DNA from: CAYNWK01 sp964400875
GTDB lineage: Bacteria; Chloroflexota; Anaerolineae; Anaerolineales; UBA4823
DNA: 14,417 nucleotides
Direction: 5' to 3'
NCBI GenBank assembly: GCA_964400875.1
Contig: CAYNWK010000108.1
Coordinates: 1-14,417 of the forward strand
Shown here piece after piece: positions 1 through 7,467 of this stretch. The notes under the pieces were generated by a model, which worked only from the letters and a program-made list of their open reading frames with translations, searched no databases and was not told where the DNA came from. How positions within the stretch are numbered: the first letter of the stretch is position 1; the number at the start of each line of letters is the position of its first letter. Made by a program: the position numbers and the translations under genes.

Positions 1-1376
1 CGTTGATCAAGACGATGACCGGAGTTCATCAGCCTGACAGCGGCGAGATTTACCTCCATGGCAAGCCGGTGCACTTTGGCAGCCCCCGCGAAGCACAGCA
101 GCACGGCATCGGCGCCATCTACCAGGAGCCCAGCCTGTTCCCCGACCTCGACATTGCCGAGAACATCATGGCCGGACGCCAGCCTACCCGTGCCGGTCGT
201 GTCGACTGGCGGGCGATGCAGCGTGAGGCGCGCAGACTGCTCGAGCAGCTCGGCGTCGGGCTAAAGCCCGATACGAGAGCGCGCAACCTCAGCGTCGCCC
301 AGCAACAGACGGTCGAAATTGCGCGCGCCCTCTCCCTGGACGCGCAATTGCTGATCATGGACGAGCCTACATCTTCTCTCACCTTAAATGAGGTTGAAGA
401 TCTGTTCCGTATCATCCGGCAGCTGCGGGAAGGAGGCACAGCGATCATCTTTATTTCCCACCGGCTGGATGAGTTATTTGTCGTCGCCGATCGCGTCACG
501 ATCCTGCGCGATGGCCAATACGTCGGCACTCGGGACATATCCGGGGTGAAAGCCGACGAGCTGATCCAGATGATGGTCGGGCGGCAGGTGGACGAGTTAT
601 TTCCAAAGCAGCAGGCCACCATTGGAGAGGCCCTATTAGAAGTATCGAACCTGACTGCCAGCGGGAAGTTTGAGAATGTCAGCTTTGCACTGCGGGCTGG
701 TGAGATCCTCGGTTTGGCCGGGTTGATCGGCGCCGGGCGTACCGACGTGGCGCGCGCTCTATTCGGCATCCAACCTGTGCAGTCCGGTTCGGTCAAAATC
801 GACGGCCGGCCGGTCAGCATCCGCAATCCTCAGCAGGCGATGGAACTGGGCATCGGTGTAGTGCCCGAAGACCGCCAGCATCACGGGTTGGTGCTGCCGA
901 TGAGCATCGCCGCCAACATCACCCTGCCCATCTTGCCGCGCTTTGCCACCGCCGGCTGGCTGCGTGAAGGAGAGGCCCAGAAGGTCGCGGCAACAGCCTC
1001 CCGGCGGCTGGAAGTAAAAAGCACCGGGATCGACCAGAAGGCAAAGGAACTTTCCGGAGGCAATCAGCAAAAAGTGGTACTGGCCAAGTGGCTGGAAACC
1101 GGGCCGCGCATTCTCATCCTGGATGAGCCTACCCGGGGGATTGACGTCGGGACCAAGGCCGCCGTGCACCAGTTGATGAGCGACCTGGCTAACGAAGGGG
1201 TGGCTATCTTGATGATCTCGTCGGAGCTGCCAGAAATCCTGGGTATGAGCGACCGTATCCTGGTGATGCGGGAGGGTCAGATTACCGGAGAGTTTACGCG
1301 CGGCGAGGCGACTCAGGAAAAACTGATGGCCGCGGCGACGGCAGCCGATATTGATAAAGGGGAGAACGGAAAATGA
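1..1376 (+). CDS. rhaT: Sugar ABC importer, double ATPase subunit (5' truncated), probably L-rhamnose
   Basis: ATP-hydrolysing subunit of a CUT2 (ribose/LsrA/RhaT-type) importer, at the inner face of the membrane. The reading frame is open to the window edge. The first full codon (base 3, Leu) lies just after where Walker A of the first domain should end, so about 45 N-terminal residues are missing. Counting from base 3, domain 1 shows an LSVAQQQ signature at 96-102, Walker B and DEPTSS near 117-125, and the switch His in the FISHR stretch. Domain 2 has a Walker A-like GLIGAGRTD (240-248), signature LSGGNQQ (350-356) and Walker B ILILDEPTRG (from 370). As is usual for the family, its Walker A Lys is Arg and its switch-His position reads ISSE, so domain 2 is probably the weaker or inactive ATP site. 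The stop overlaps the permease start (ATGA). Rhamnose specificity is inferred from the neighbours. It could also serve related deoxy sugars. Confidence 0.9.
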   Translation, partial: LIKTMTGVHQPDSGEIYLHGKPVHFGSPREAQQHGIGAIYQEPSLFPDLDIAENIMAGRQPTRAGRVDWRAMQREARRLLEQLGVGLKPDTRARNLSVAQQQTVEIARALSLDAQLLIMDEPTSSLTLNEVEDLFRIIRQLREGGTAIIFISHRLDELFVVADRVTILRDGQYVGTRDISGVKADELIQMMVGRQVDELFPKQQATIGEALLEVSNLTASGKFENVSFALRAGEILGLAGLIGAGRTDVARALFGIQPVQSGSVKIDGRPVSIRNPQQAMELGIGVVPEDRQHHGLVLPMSIAANITLPILPRFATAGWLREGEAQKVAATASRRLEVKSTGIDQKAKELSGGNQQKVVLAKWLETGPRILILDEPTRGIDVGTKAAVHQLMSDLANEGVAILMISSELPEILGMSDRILVMREGQITGEFTRGEATQEKLMAAATAADIDKGENGK

Positions 1377-2389
1377 ACGCCGCCGCGACCGGTGAACGAG
1401 AATCTCGCAGCCTTTTCCTGACCCTGGTGCGGTTCCGTGAGCTGAGCATCATTATCTTTATCCTGCTGCTCATCGTCATCGTCAGCCTCAACACGACGTC
1501 CTTCTTTACCACAGAAAATTTTCGTAATATCCTGCTTAACATATCAATATTGGTCATCGTCGCTTTGGGGCAGACCATGGTGATCATCACTCGCGGCATC
1601 GACCTTTCGGTGAGCTCGATGATCGGCCTGGTAGCGATGATGGTTTCTTTCATGGTGGTGGCTTTTCCAACCCTTTCACCTCCGCTCGCCGTCCTGCTGG
1701 GAATCATCCTGGGAGGCATTTTGGGCAGTATCAACGGCGTGATTATCACGGCCGGCAGGGTGCCGCCGATCATCGCCACGCTGGGCACGCTAAGCATCTA
1801 CCGGGGAATGGTTTTTCTATACAGCGGCGGCACCTGGATTAATTCCTTTGAAATGCCGGATGGCTACCGGGCGCTGGCTAAAGCGGCGCCCCTGGGCGTG
1901 CCGAATATCATCTTGTTCGCCGCCGTGGTTGCCGTAGCCATTTACCTCTTTCTCAATCACACGCGCCCCGGCCGGGACATCTACGCCGTCGGGAGCAACC
2001 CCGATGCGGCCAACGTCGCCGGCATCCCCGTACAGCGCACGATCTTTATGGTCTATGTCATCTCCGGCCTGCTGGCGGGCCTCGCCGCTGTCCTGTGGGC
2101 TTCACGCTTTGAATCGGCGCAGACGAACACGGCTCTTGGTTTCGAGCTGCAGACGGTCGCGGCGGCGGTTGTCGGCGGGGTGAATATTTTCGGCGGCAGC
2201 GGCACCGTCATCGGCGTGATCCTGGGCGCCTTCCTCCTGGGAACGATTGAAAACGCGCTAATTTTGGTGCGTATCTCGCCCTTCTGGCAGCTGGCTGCTC
2301 AGGGCCTGCTCATCCTGGTCGCCGTCATCGTCGACTCGGCCATTCGGCGTCGCCTGCTCCAGCTGGGCGGGTCGGGAGAGCTCTCGTGA
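1373..2389 (+). CDS. rhaP: Sugar ABC importer permease 1 (RbsC/AraH family)
   Basis: Membrane-spanning subunit of the CUT2 importer, 338 residues, a normal length for the family. Hydrophobic helices run through most of the protein after a charged N-terminal segment of about 25 residues. Two family motifs are clear: GIDLSVSS at 75-82 and GGVNIFGGSG from 268. The ATG overlaps the stop of the ATPase gene by four bases, with a GGGGAG ribosome site a few bases upstream, so translation is likely coupled. It pairs with the next gene, a paralogue, to form a heterodimeric channel, as in LsrCD or rhizobial RhaPQ. Which paralogue corresponds to P or Q elsewhere cannot be told by eye, so the symbol is provisional. 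Confidence 0.9.
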   Translation: MNAAATGERESRSLFLTLVRFRELSIIIFILLLIVIVSLNTTSFFTTENFRNILLNISILVIVALGQTMVIITRGIDLSVSSMIGLVAMMVSFMVVAFPTLSPPLAVLLGIILGGILGSINGVIITAGRVPPIIATLGTLSIYRGMVFLYSGGTWINSFEMPDGYRALAKAAPLGVPNIILFAAVVAVAIYLFLNHTRPGRDIYAVGSNPDAANVAGIPVQRTIFMVYVISGLLAGLAAVLWASRFESAQTNTALGFELQTVAAAVVGGVNIFGGSGTVIGVILGAFLLGTIENALILVRISPFWQLAAQGLLILVAVIVDSAIRRRLLQLGGSGELS

Positions 2390-3483
2390 CCGCAGCCACC
2401 GGTGAAACTAAGGAAACGCCCAGACGCCTGTCGTTGGATTCCTTCCTTCGCTGGGAATGGCTGCTGGTTGCGTTGATCGTCACCGTCATCCTGGTCAACG
2501 CACAGCTTTCCCCTTTCTTCCTGGATACGCGCAACCTGATGCGGGCTACCTCCGACTTCATGGAAATGGGTCTGATGATCCTGCCCATGGCGTTCATCAT
2601 TATCACAGCCAATATCGACTTGTCAGTAGCTTCGACGTTGGCGATGTGCGCCTCGCTGCTCGGCTGGTTGCATATTCAGGGTATCAACATCTGGATCGCG
2701 TCCGTCGCGGCCTTGCTCCTGGGGTTGTTGGCCGGGGCGCTCAACGGCTACCTGGTGGCGCGGGTCAAACTGCCCTCCTTGGTGGTTACGCTGGGCACCT
2801 ACGCTTTTTATCGTGGGATGGCTTATGTCTTGTTGGGCGATCAGGCGGCGCGCGGCTATCCGTCATCCTTCACCTTCCTGGGTCAGGGCACGGTCGGCGC
2901 GATACGCCTGCCCTTTTCGGCAGTGCTTTTCATCTTCTTCGCCATTATCTTCGGTCTGGTGCTGCACAAGACGATTTTTGGCCGGTATTTGTACACCATT
3001 GGCAACAGTGAAGAAGCGGCCCGCTATGCAGGGGTCCCGGTTGCCCGCATCAAGTTGATCATCTTCATGCTCTCCGGGTTTATGTCCGCACTGGCGGGCA
3101 TTGTCATCGCCTCGCGGTTCGGCAGCACGCGCCCGGACGTCGGCACTGGCCTGGAGCTGTCGGTCATCACCGCAACCGTGCTCGGCGGCATCAATATCTT
3201 CGGCGGCAGCGGCACGATGGTCGGAGCGATTCTAGCCCTGATCTTAATCGGGTTAATGCGTTTTGGAATGGGCTTGGTCAATGTACAAGGACAGGTGCAG
3301 AGTATTGCCATCGGTCTTTTGCTAATTCTCTCCATCCTGCTCCCCAATGTTGCCCGGCAATTATCAGGCAGAGGCGTACAGTGGCGGCGGAGTGCGCTCT
3401 TGGGGGCCCTTGTGATGGTAGCGCTGATAGCCTTCTTTATCTGGTTTTTTTTCTGGTCACGCGTTCCGATCTTGACTCAGTAA
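2386..3483 (+). CDS. rhaQ: Sugar ABC importer permease 2 with extra C-terminal membrane helix
   Basis: Second membrane subunit of the CUT2 importer, 365 residues. It starts with GTG overlapping the rhaP stop (GTGA), with a GGGAG ribosome site at about 2373-2377. Family motifs are NIDLSVAS (76-83) and GGINIFGGSG (from 267), in the same places as in rhaP. After the usual family end near residue 322 there is a further 43-residue tail. It has a basic stretch (QWRR) and then an uninterrupted hydrophobic segment at about 336-357, rich in Phe and Trp, ending in a short polar tail. This predicts one more membrane helix than rhaP has. The fold and role as a permease are secure. The function of the tail is unknown, and the P/Q naming is provisional. 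Confidence 0.9.
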   Translation: MTAATGETKETPRRLSLDSFLRWEWLLVALIVTVILVNAQLSPFFLDTRNLMRATSDFMEMGLMILPMAFIIITANIDLSVASTLAMCASLLGWLHIQGINIWIASVAALLLGLLAGALNGYLVARVKLPSLVVTLGTYAFYRGMAYVLLGDQAARGYPSSFTFLGQGTVGAIRLPFSAVLFIFFAIIFGLVLHKTIFGRYLYTIGNSEEAARYAGVPVARIKLIIFMLSGFMSALAGIVIASRFGSTRPDVGTGLELSVITATVLGGINIFGGSGTMVGAILALILIGLMRFGMGLVNVQGQVQSIAIGLLLILSILLPNVARQLSGRGVQWRRSALLGALVMVALIAFFIWFFFWSRVPILTQ

Positions 3484-3492
3484 TCGCGCAGG

Positions 3493-3503
3493 AAGGAGGT
3501 GAT
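3493..3503 (+). promoter_or_regulatory. Extended Shine-Dalgarno match without a well-placed start
   Basis: AAGGAGGTGAT here is complementary over 11 bases to the usual 3' end of 16S rRNA. It lies 10 bases after the rhaQ stop. The nearest ATG (3502) overlaps the match and is only two bases from the GGAGG core, which is too close for normal initiation. No other start lies 5-10 bases downstream. It may be a ribosome standby or mRNA-protecting site for the rhaS transcript, or a leftover of a lost gene start. The match is seen directly; the role is a guess. Confidence 0.4.
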
Positions 3504-3559
3504 GCCAGAAGAAAATTGCGTAGCGAGAGAAAGATATGCCAACCGAAGGAGTGCCCTTC

Positions 3560-3613
3560 ATGAAATATCGTATCGCTTTACTTAAATCGAGGTTTTTGAA
3601 GAGAGGAGATTAA
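3560..3613 (+). CDS. Possible 17-codon leader ORF before rhaS
   Basis: Tiny ORF, MKYRIALLKSRFLKRGD then stop, rich in Lys and Arg. It has a well-placed ribosome site, AAGGAG at 3546-3551, eight bases before the ATG. Its last codons lie over the rhaS ribosome site and its stop is only four bases before the rhaS ATG, so translating it would couple to rhaS. An in-frame upstream ATG at 3536 has no good ribosome site. No homologue is recognised, and the composition gives no clear sensing codons (no run of one amino acid). It may be a chance ORF in the spacer. It is listed because start, spacing and stop position are all favourable. Confidence 0.3.
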   Translation: MKYRIALLKSRFLKRGD

Positions 3614-3617
3614 TTCG

Positions 3618-4682
3618 ATGAAGAGACGTTTGTTTTCCTTGTTTTTGCTGCTGGCGCTGGTACTGGCCGCTTGCGGCGGACCCCAAACGACCACAGAACC
3701 GACCACAGCAGTCGAAGAACCGACCGAGGCCATGCCAGCTGAAACGCAGGCCCCGGCTGGGGGTGGCGGAGGCAACTATGTTCTGGTGCCCAAGAATCTA
3801 GGCAACCCGTACTTCGACACTGCCAACCAGGGCGCCCAGGAAGCGGCCGCGGAGTTGGGTGTGGAAGTGACCTACCAGGGTTCTTCGGTAGCCGATGCCA
3901 CCGAGCAGATCCAGCTGCTCAACTCGTTGATCGCCCAAAACGTCAGCGGGTTGGCGATCTCGGCTAATGACGCCGACGCTTTGGTGCCCACTGGCCAGGA
4001 AGCGATGAACGCCGGCATCCCCGTAGTCACCTGGGACTCGGCCATCGCCCCTGAAGGGCGCAACGTGCACATCAACCAGGCAGAGTCTGAAGGAATAGGC
4101 GCCGTGCAGATCCAGATGGCTTCGGAGCTCGCTGGCGGCGAAGGACAGATCGCTATTCTCAGCGCTACCTCCACTGCGCCGAACCAGAACGAATGGATCG
4201 GGTTCATGGAGGATGAATTGCAGAAACCGGAGTACGCTGGCCTGGAGCTGGTCGCGACCGTTTACGGCGACGATGAAGATGAGAAAAGCTACAACGAGGC
4301 CCAGGGCTTGATGCAAACCTATCCGGACCTGGAGGTCATCATCGCGCCGACTACCGTTGGCATCGCCGCCTCCGCGCGCGCGGTGCAAGACGCCGACAAG
4401 GTCGGACAGGTGTTCGTCACCGGCCTGGGAACGCCGAATCAGATGCGCGAGTACGTGAAAAGCGGCGCTTCTCCGATGTTCGCCCTGTGGAATCCGGCCG
4501 ATTTGGGTTATCTGGCCATCTATACCCTCAACGCCATCGCCACGGGCGAGATCCAGGGTGAGCCCGGTGACACCTTCGATGCCGGCAAGCTCGGCTCTTA
4601 CACCATCGCCGACGACGGTACCGTCCTCCTGGGACCGCCGACCGTCTTCAACGCCGATAACATCGACGACTTCGACTTCTAA
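3618..4682 (+). CDS. rhaS: Sugar-binding lipoprotein of the ABC importer (LsrB/RhaS type)
   Basis: Extracytoplasmic solute-binding protein that captures the sugar and hands it to the permeases. 354 residues. The N-terminus is a lipoprotein signal: Lys-Arg-Arg, a hydrophobic core, and lipobox LAAC with the lipidated Cys at 19. Then comes a Thr/Pro/Glu- and Gly-rich linker to about residue 52, and a periplasmic-binding-protein type 1 fold (Peripla_BP_4). Recognisable binding-protein stretches are KNLGNPYFD near the start of the domain and GLGTPNQMREYVKSG followed by FALWNPADLGY near the end, which resemble RhaS and LsrB rather than RbsB. A GAGGAG-like ribosome site sits nine bases before the ATG. 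It stands after the permeases instead of before the ATPase, and is flanked by a 134-bp spacer and a strong hairpin, suggesting separate tuning of its expression. The ligand is inferred from the adjoining rhamnose genes. Confidence 0.9.
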   Translation: MKRRLFSLFLLLALVLAACGGPQTTTEPTTAVEEPTEAMPAETQAPAGGGGGNYVLVPKNLGNPYFDTANQGAQEAAAELGVEVTYQGSSVADATEQIQLLNSLIAQNVSGLAISANDADALVPTGQEAMNAGIPVVTWDSAIAPEGRNVHINQAESEGIGAVQIQMASELAGGEGQIAILSATSTAPNQNEWIGFMEDELQKPEYAGLELVATVYGDDEDEKSYNEAQGLMQTYPDLEVIIAPTTVGIAASARAVQDADKVGQVFVTGLGTPNQMREYVKSGASPMFALWNPADLGYLAIYTLNAIATGEIQGEPGDTFDAGKLGSYTIADDGTVLLGPPTVFNADNIDDFDF

Positions 4683-4693
4683 CCAGTTCAAGC

Positions 4694-4727
4694 ATGCGGG
4701 GTACGGGCCACGATCCGTACCCCGCAT
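4694..4727 (+). promoter_or_regulatory. Perfect 13-bp stem-loop between rhaS and rhaA
   Basis: The arms atgcggggtacgg (4694-4706) and ccgtaccccgcat (4715-4727) are exact reverse complements around an 8-base loop. Nine of the 13 pairs are G-C. It starts 12 bases after the rhaS stop and ends just before the rhaA ribosome site (4735-4741). No T-run follows, only ttta, so it is not a classical intrinsic terminator. The likely roles are protecting the 3' end of a more abundant rhaS message, partial attenuation into rhaA, or a DNA operator. I favour mRNA stabilisation, as known for binding-protein genes of other importers. The role is inference; the palindrome is seen directly. Confidence 0.65.
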
Positions 4728-4747
4728 TTACCCTGAGGAGGGCATGG

Positions 4748-6025
4748 ATGAATGACGCCCCCCGCGAAGAAGCGATCGACGCGGCTTACCGGCTGGCCCG
4801 GGAACGATACGCGGCCTTAGGGGTGGACAGCGATGCAGCCCTGGTCCGCCTGGGGCAGATCGCCATCAGCCTGCACTGCTGGCAGGGCGACGACGTTTCT
4901 GGTTTCGAATCCCAGGGCGGCGAGCTGGGCGGCGGCCTGGCTGTGACGGGCAACTACCCCGGTCGGGCGCGCACCGCCGACGAACTGCGCCGCGACCTGG
5001 ATAAGACCTACAGCCTGATCCCGGGCGCCCATCGCCTGAACCTGCACGCCATCTACGCCGAAACCGACGGCGAGCGCGTGGAACGGAACCAACTGCGCCC
5101 GGAGCATTTCGCCAACTGGGTGGCTTGGGCCGGTGAAAAGGGCCATGGCCTGGACTTCAACCCGACCCTCTTTTCCCACCCCCTGGCGGAGAGCGGTTTC
5201 ACCCTCGCCAGCGCCGACGAGGGGGTGCGCGCTTTCTGGATCGAGCACTGTATTGCCTGCCGGGAGATCGGCGCTTATTTTGGACGGGAGTTAGGTACCC
5301 CGGCAGTGACGAACATCTGGATCCCGGACGGGTATAAAGATACGCCGGTGGACCGCCGATCGCCGCGCGAGCGCCTGCGCGCCTCGTTGGACGAGATCCT
5401 CCGTGCACCCGTCGATCCGGCTTACAACCTGGACGCCGTCGAGAGCAAGTTGTTCGGCATCGGCTCAGAAAGCTACGTGGTCGGTTCCCACGAGTTCTAC
5501 CTGGGGTATGCTCTGCGCAACGATATCCTGCTGACCCTGGACAGCGGTCATTACCATCCCACGGAGACCATCTCCGACAAGATCTCCGCCGTGCTGCTCT
5601 ACCTGGACGAGCTGCTGCTGCACGTCAGCCGCGGGGTGCGTTGGGACAGCGATCACGTGGTGACGTTGAACGACGATTTGCAGGCGATCATGGGGGAGAT
5701 CGTGCGCGGCGACTTCCTAGAGCGGGTGCACATCGGGCTTGACTTTTTCGATGCCAGCATCAACCGCGTAGCCGCTTGGACCATCGGAGCGCGCAGCGCT
5801 TTGCGAGCGCTGTTGATGGCCTTGCTCGAGCCCATCGGGCAACTGCGCGACCTGGAAGCGGCCGGAGATTACACTCGTCGCCTGGCGCTGCAGGAAGAGC
5901 TCAAAGGCATGCCCTTCGGAACGGTGTGGGACTATTACTGCCTGCAGCAAGATGCGCCGGTGGGGATGGCCTTCATGGACGAGGTGAAAGCATACGAAGC
6001 GCAGGAATTAGCCGGGAGGGAGTGA
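4748..6025 (+). CDS. rhaA: L-rhamnose isomerase
   Basis: Converts L-rhamnose to L-rhamnulose in the cytoplasm, the first step of the pathway. 425 residues from ATG 4748, close to the E. coli enzyme (419). This start has GAGGAGG at 4735-4741, six bases upstream. A longer in-frame start at 4694 lies inside the hairpin and is rejected. The family hallmark HCWQGDD is at 43-49. The metal and active-site residues line up with E. coli RhaA (numbers recalled from the literature) at a constant offset of two: E232, D265, H292, D300, D302 and D332 for E234, D267, H294, D302, D304 and D334. The stretches GHYHPTE, VRWDSDHV and HIGLDFFDAS are also as in E. coli, so this is the RhaA rather than the Pseudomonas-type RhaI subfamily. 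The stop is two bases before the preferred rhaB start. Confidence 0.97.
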   Translation: MNDAPREEAIDAAYRLARERYAALGVDSDAALVRLGQIAISLHCWQGDDVSGFESQGGELGGGLAVTGNYPGRARTADELRRDLDKTYSLIPGAHRLNLHAIYAETDGERVERNQLRPEHFANWVAWAGEKGHGLDFNPTLFSHPLAESGFTLASADEGVRAFWIEHCIACREIGAYFGRELGTPAVTNIWIPDGYKDTPVDRRSPRERLRASLDEILRAPVDPAYNLDAVESKLFGIGSESYVVGSHEFYLGYALRNDILLTLDSGHYHPTETISDKISAVLLYLDELLLHVSRGVRWDSDHVVTLNDDLQAIMGEIVRGDFLERVHIGLDFFDASINRVAAWTIGARSALRALLMALLEPIGQLRDLEAAGDYTRRLALQEELKGMPFGTVWDYYCLQQDAPVGMAFMDEVKAYEAQELAGRE

Positions 6026-6027
6026 GG

Positions 6028-7467
6028 GTGGCGAGGCAAACGGTCCTGGCGATCGATCTGGGCGCCGAGTCCGGCCGGGTGATGGCGGTTCACTCCGACG
6101 GCGCCTCCCTGGAGCTGGAGGAGCTGCACCGATTCGTCAATACCCCAGTCACGGTCCGGGGAACGCTGCACTGGGATTTTCTACGCTTGTGGCGCGATAT
6201 TCAGATAGGCGTGGAGATGGGCAAGGCGCATCAGCCGGCCTCCCTGGGCGTGGATACCTGGGGGGTTGATTTTGGGCTGCTGGACAGTCAGGGGGCGCTG
6301 ATCGGCAATCCGGTCCACTACCGGGACCGCCGCACCGAGGGCATGATGGAAGCGGTCTTTGCGCGCGTCCCCCGCGCCGAGGTCTTCGAGCAGACTGGCA
6401 TTCAGTTCATATCCATCAACACCCTTTACCAGTTGATGAGTCTGGTCGAGCAGCATTCGTCTCAGCTGGATATTGCCGCTACTTTCTTGACCGCGCCCGA
6501 CCTGCTCAATTACTGGCTCACCGGCGAGCGTGTCTGCGAGTTCACCAATGCAACCACGACCCAGCTGTACAATCCGCGCCGCGGCGGTTGGGCTGCCGAT
6601 CTGATGCAGCAGCTGAATATCCCCACACACATCTTCCCCGAGATCGTCCCTCCCGGCACACGCCTGGGAGAACATAATGGCGTGACGGTCATCGCGCCAG
6701 CCTGCCACGACACCGGCAGCGCTGTCGCCGCTGTGCCCGCGGGGTCAAACCCCTATGCCTACATCAGCAGTGGCACGTGGAGCCTGGTTGGGCTGGAGGT
6801 GGACGAGCCGGTGATTAACGCCGCGGCACTGGAAGCCAACCTCACTAACGAGGGCGGCATCAATGACACGTACCGTCTCCTGAAAAACGTGATGGGGCTG
6901 TGGATCATGCAGCAGTGCCGCCAGTCATGGGCTGCTGCCGGTAAGGAATATTCCTACGGCGAGCTGGTCTCGCTGGCCCGCCAGGCGCCGCCGCTGCGTT
7001 CGTTGGTGCTGGTGGATGACGAGGCTTTCCTATCACCGGGAGACCATCCTGCGCTGGTGCGCAGGCTTTGCGAACGCAGCGGGCAGCCGGTCCCAGAAAA
7101 CCCCGGAGCCCTCGTGCGCGCCGTGCTGGAGAGCTTAGCTCTGGCTTACCGGTGCGTGCTCGAGCTGTTGCAGTCGGTGGCCAATTATCGCGTGGAAGTG
7201 GTTCACATCGTCGGCGGTGGCTCGCAGAACGAGCTGCTCAACCAGATGACGGCCGACGCCACCGGACGCTCCGTGCTTGCCGGACCGGTCGAGGCTACGG
7301 TGATCGGCAATGCGCTGGTGCAGCTGCTCGCCCTGGGCGAACTCGACGATTTGCAGCAGGCCCGCCAGCTGGTGGCGACCATGGAAGAGCTGCGCCGCTA
7401 CGAGCCGCAGAACCGGGCAGCCTGGGATGAAGCTTATGAGCGGTACAGGGAGCTAGAGACCAGTTGA
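6028..7467 (+). CDS. rhaB: Rhamnulokinase (FGGY family)
   Basis: Phosphorylates L-rhamnulose at O1 with ATP, giving L-rhamnulose-1-phosphate. 479 residues, near the E. coli length of 489. The N-terminal phosphate-binding motif is AIDLGAESGRVM. RhaB-type stretches follow: GVDTWGVDFGLLD, then HYRDRR, then HDTGSAV with the probable catalytic base D228 (E. coli D237), then SSGTWSLVGLE, and VHIVGGGSQNELLNQ in the second ATP-binding lobe. The GTG at 6028 is chosen because GGAGGG at 6015-6020 stands seven bases upstream. GTG 6022 is in frame and would overlap the rhaA stop, but its ribosome site is too close. The reading frame also stays open far upstream inside rhaA, which is only a shadow. The stop overlaps the TTG of the next gene. 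Confidence 0.96.
   Translation: MARQTVLAIDLGAESGRVMAVHSDGASLELEELHRFVNTPVTVRGTLHWDFLRLWRDIQIGVEMGKAHQPASLGVDTWGVDFGLLDSQGALIGNPVHYRDRRTEGMMEAVFARVPRAEVFEQTGIQFISINTLYQLMSLVEQHSSQLDIAATFLTAPDLLNYWLTGERVCEFTNATTTQLYNPRRGGWAADLMQQLNIPTHIFPEIVPPGTRLGEHNGVTVIAPACHDTGSAVAAVPAGSNPYAYISSGTWSLVGLEVDEPVINAAALEANLTNEGGINDTYRLLKNVMGLWIMQQCRQSWAAAGKEYSYGELVSLARQAPPLRSLVLVDDEAFLSPGDHPALVRRLCERSGQPVPENPGALVRAVLESLALAYRCVLELLQSVANYRVEVVHIVGGGSQNELLNQMTADATGRSVLAGPVEATVIGNALVQLLALGELDDLQQARQLVATMEELRRYEPQNRAAWDEAYERYRELETS

Noticed and set aside
119..826. Open frame of 235 codons on the - strand, opposite rhaT; likewise 12218-12925 opposite lutB
   Set aside because: No ribosome site or family motif, and the opposite strands encode unmistakable conserved proteins.
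2189..3215. A 17-base identical string (2189-2205 and 3199-3215) shared by the two permease genes
   Set aside because: It encodes the conserved FGGSGT motif of paralogous permeases with common GC-rich codons. It is not a mobile or recombination repeat.
3502..3585. 27-codon ORF starting at ATG 3502
   Set aside because: Its Shine-Dalgarno core is only two bases from the ATG, and the peptide has no recognisable feature. The ORF at 3560 is the better placed one.
3798..4727. Long open frame (309 codons) on the - strand
   Set aside because: It mirrors rhaS and begins in the spacer hairpin region. Its composition (Gly, Arg, Asp, His, Val) is that of an antisense shadow.
4694..4747. Longer N-terminus of rhaA from ATG 4694
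   Set aside because: This ATG is the first base triplet of the hairpin stem and has no ribosome site. ATG 4748 has GAGGAGG at the right distance and gives the family length and residue numbering.
5776..6027. Open extension of rhaB upstream into rhaA
   Set aside because: It overlaps the conserved C-terminus of rhaA in another frame. Rhamnulokinases start just before the AIDLG motif.
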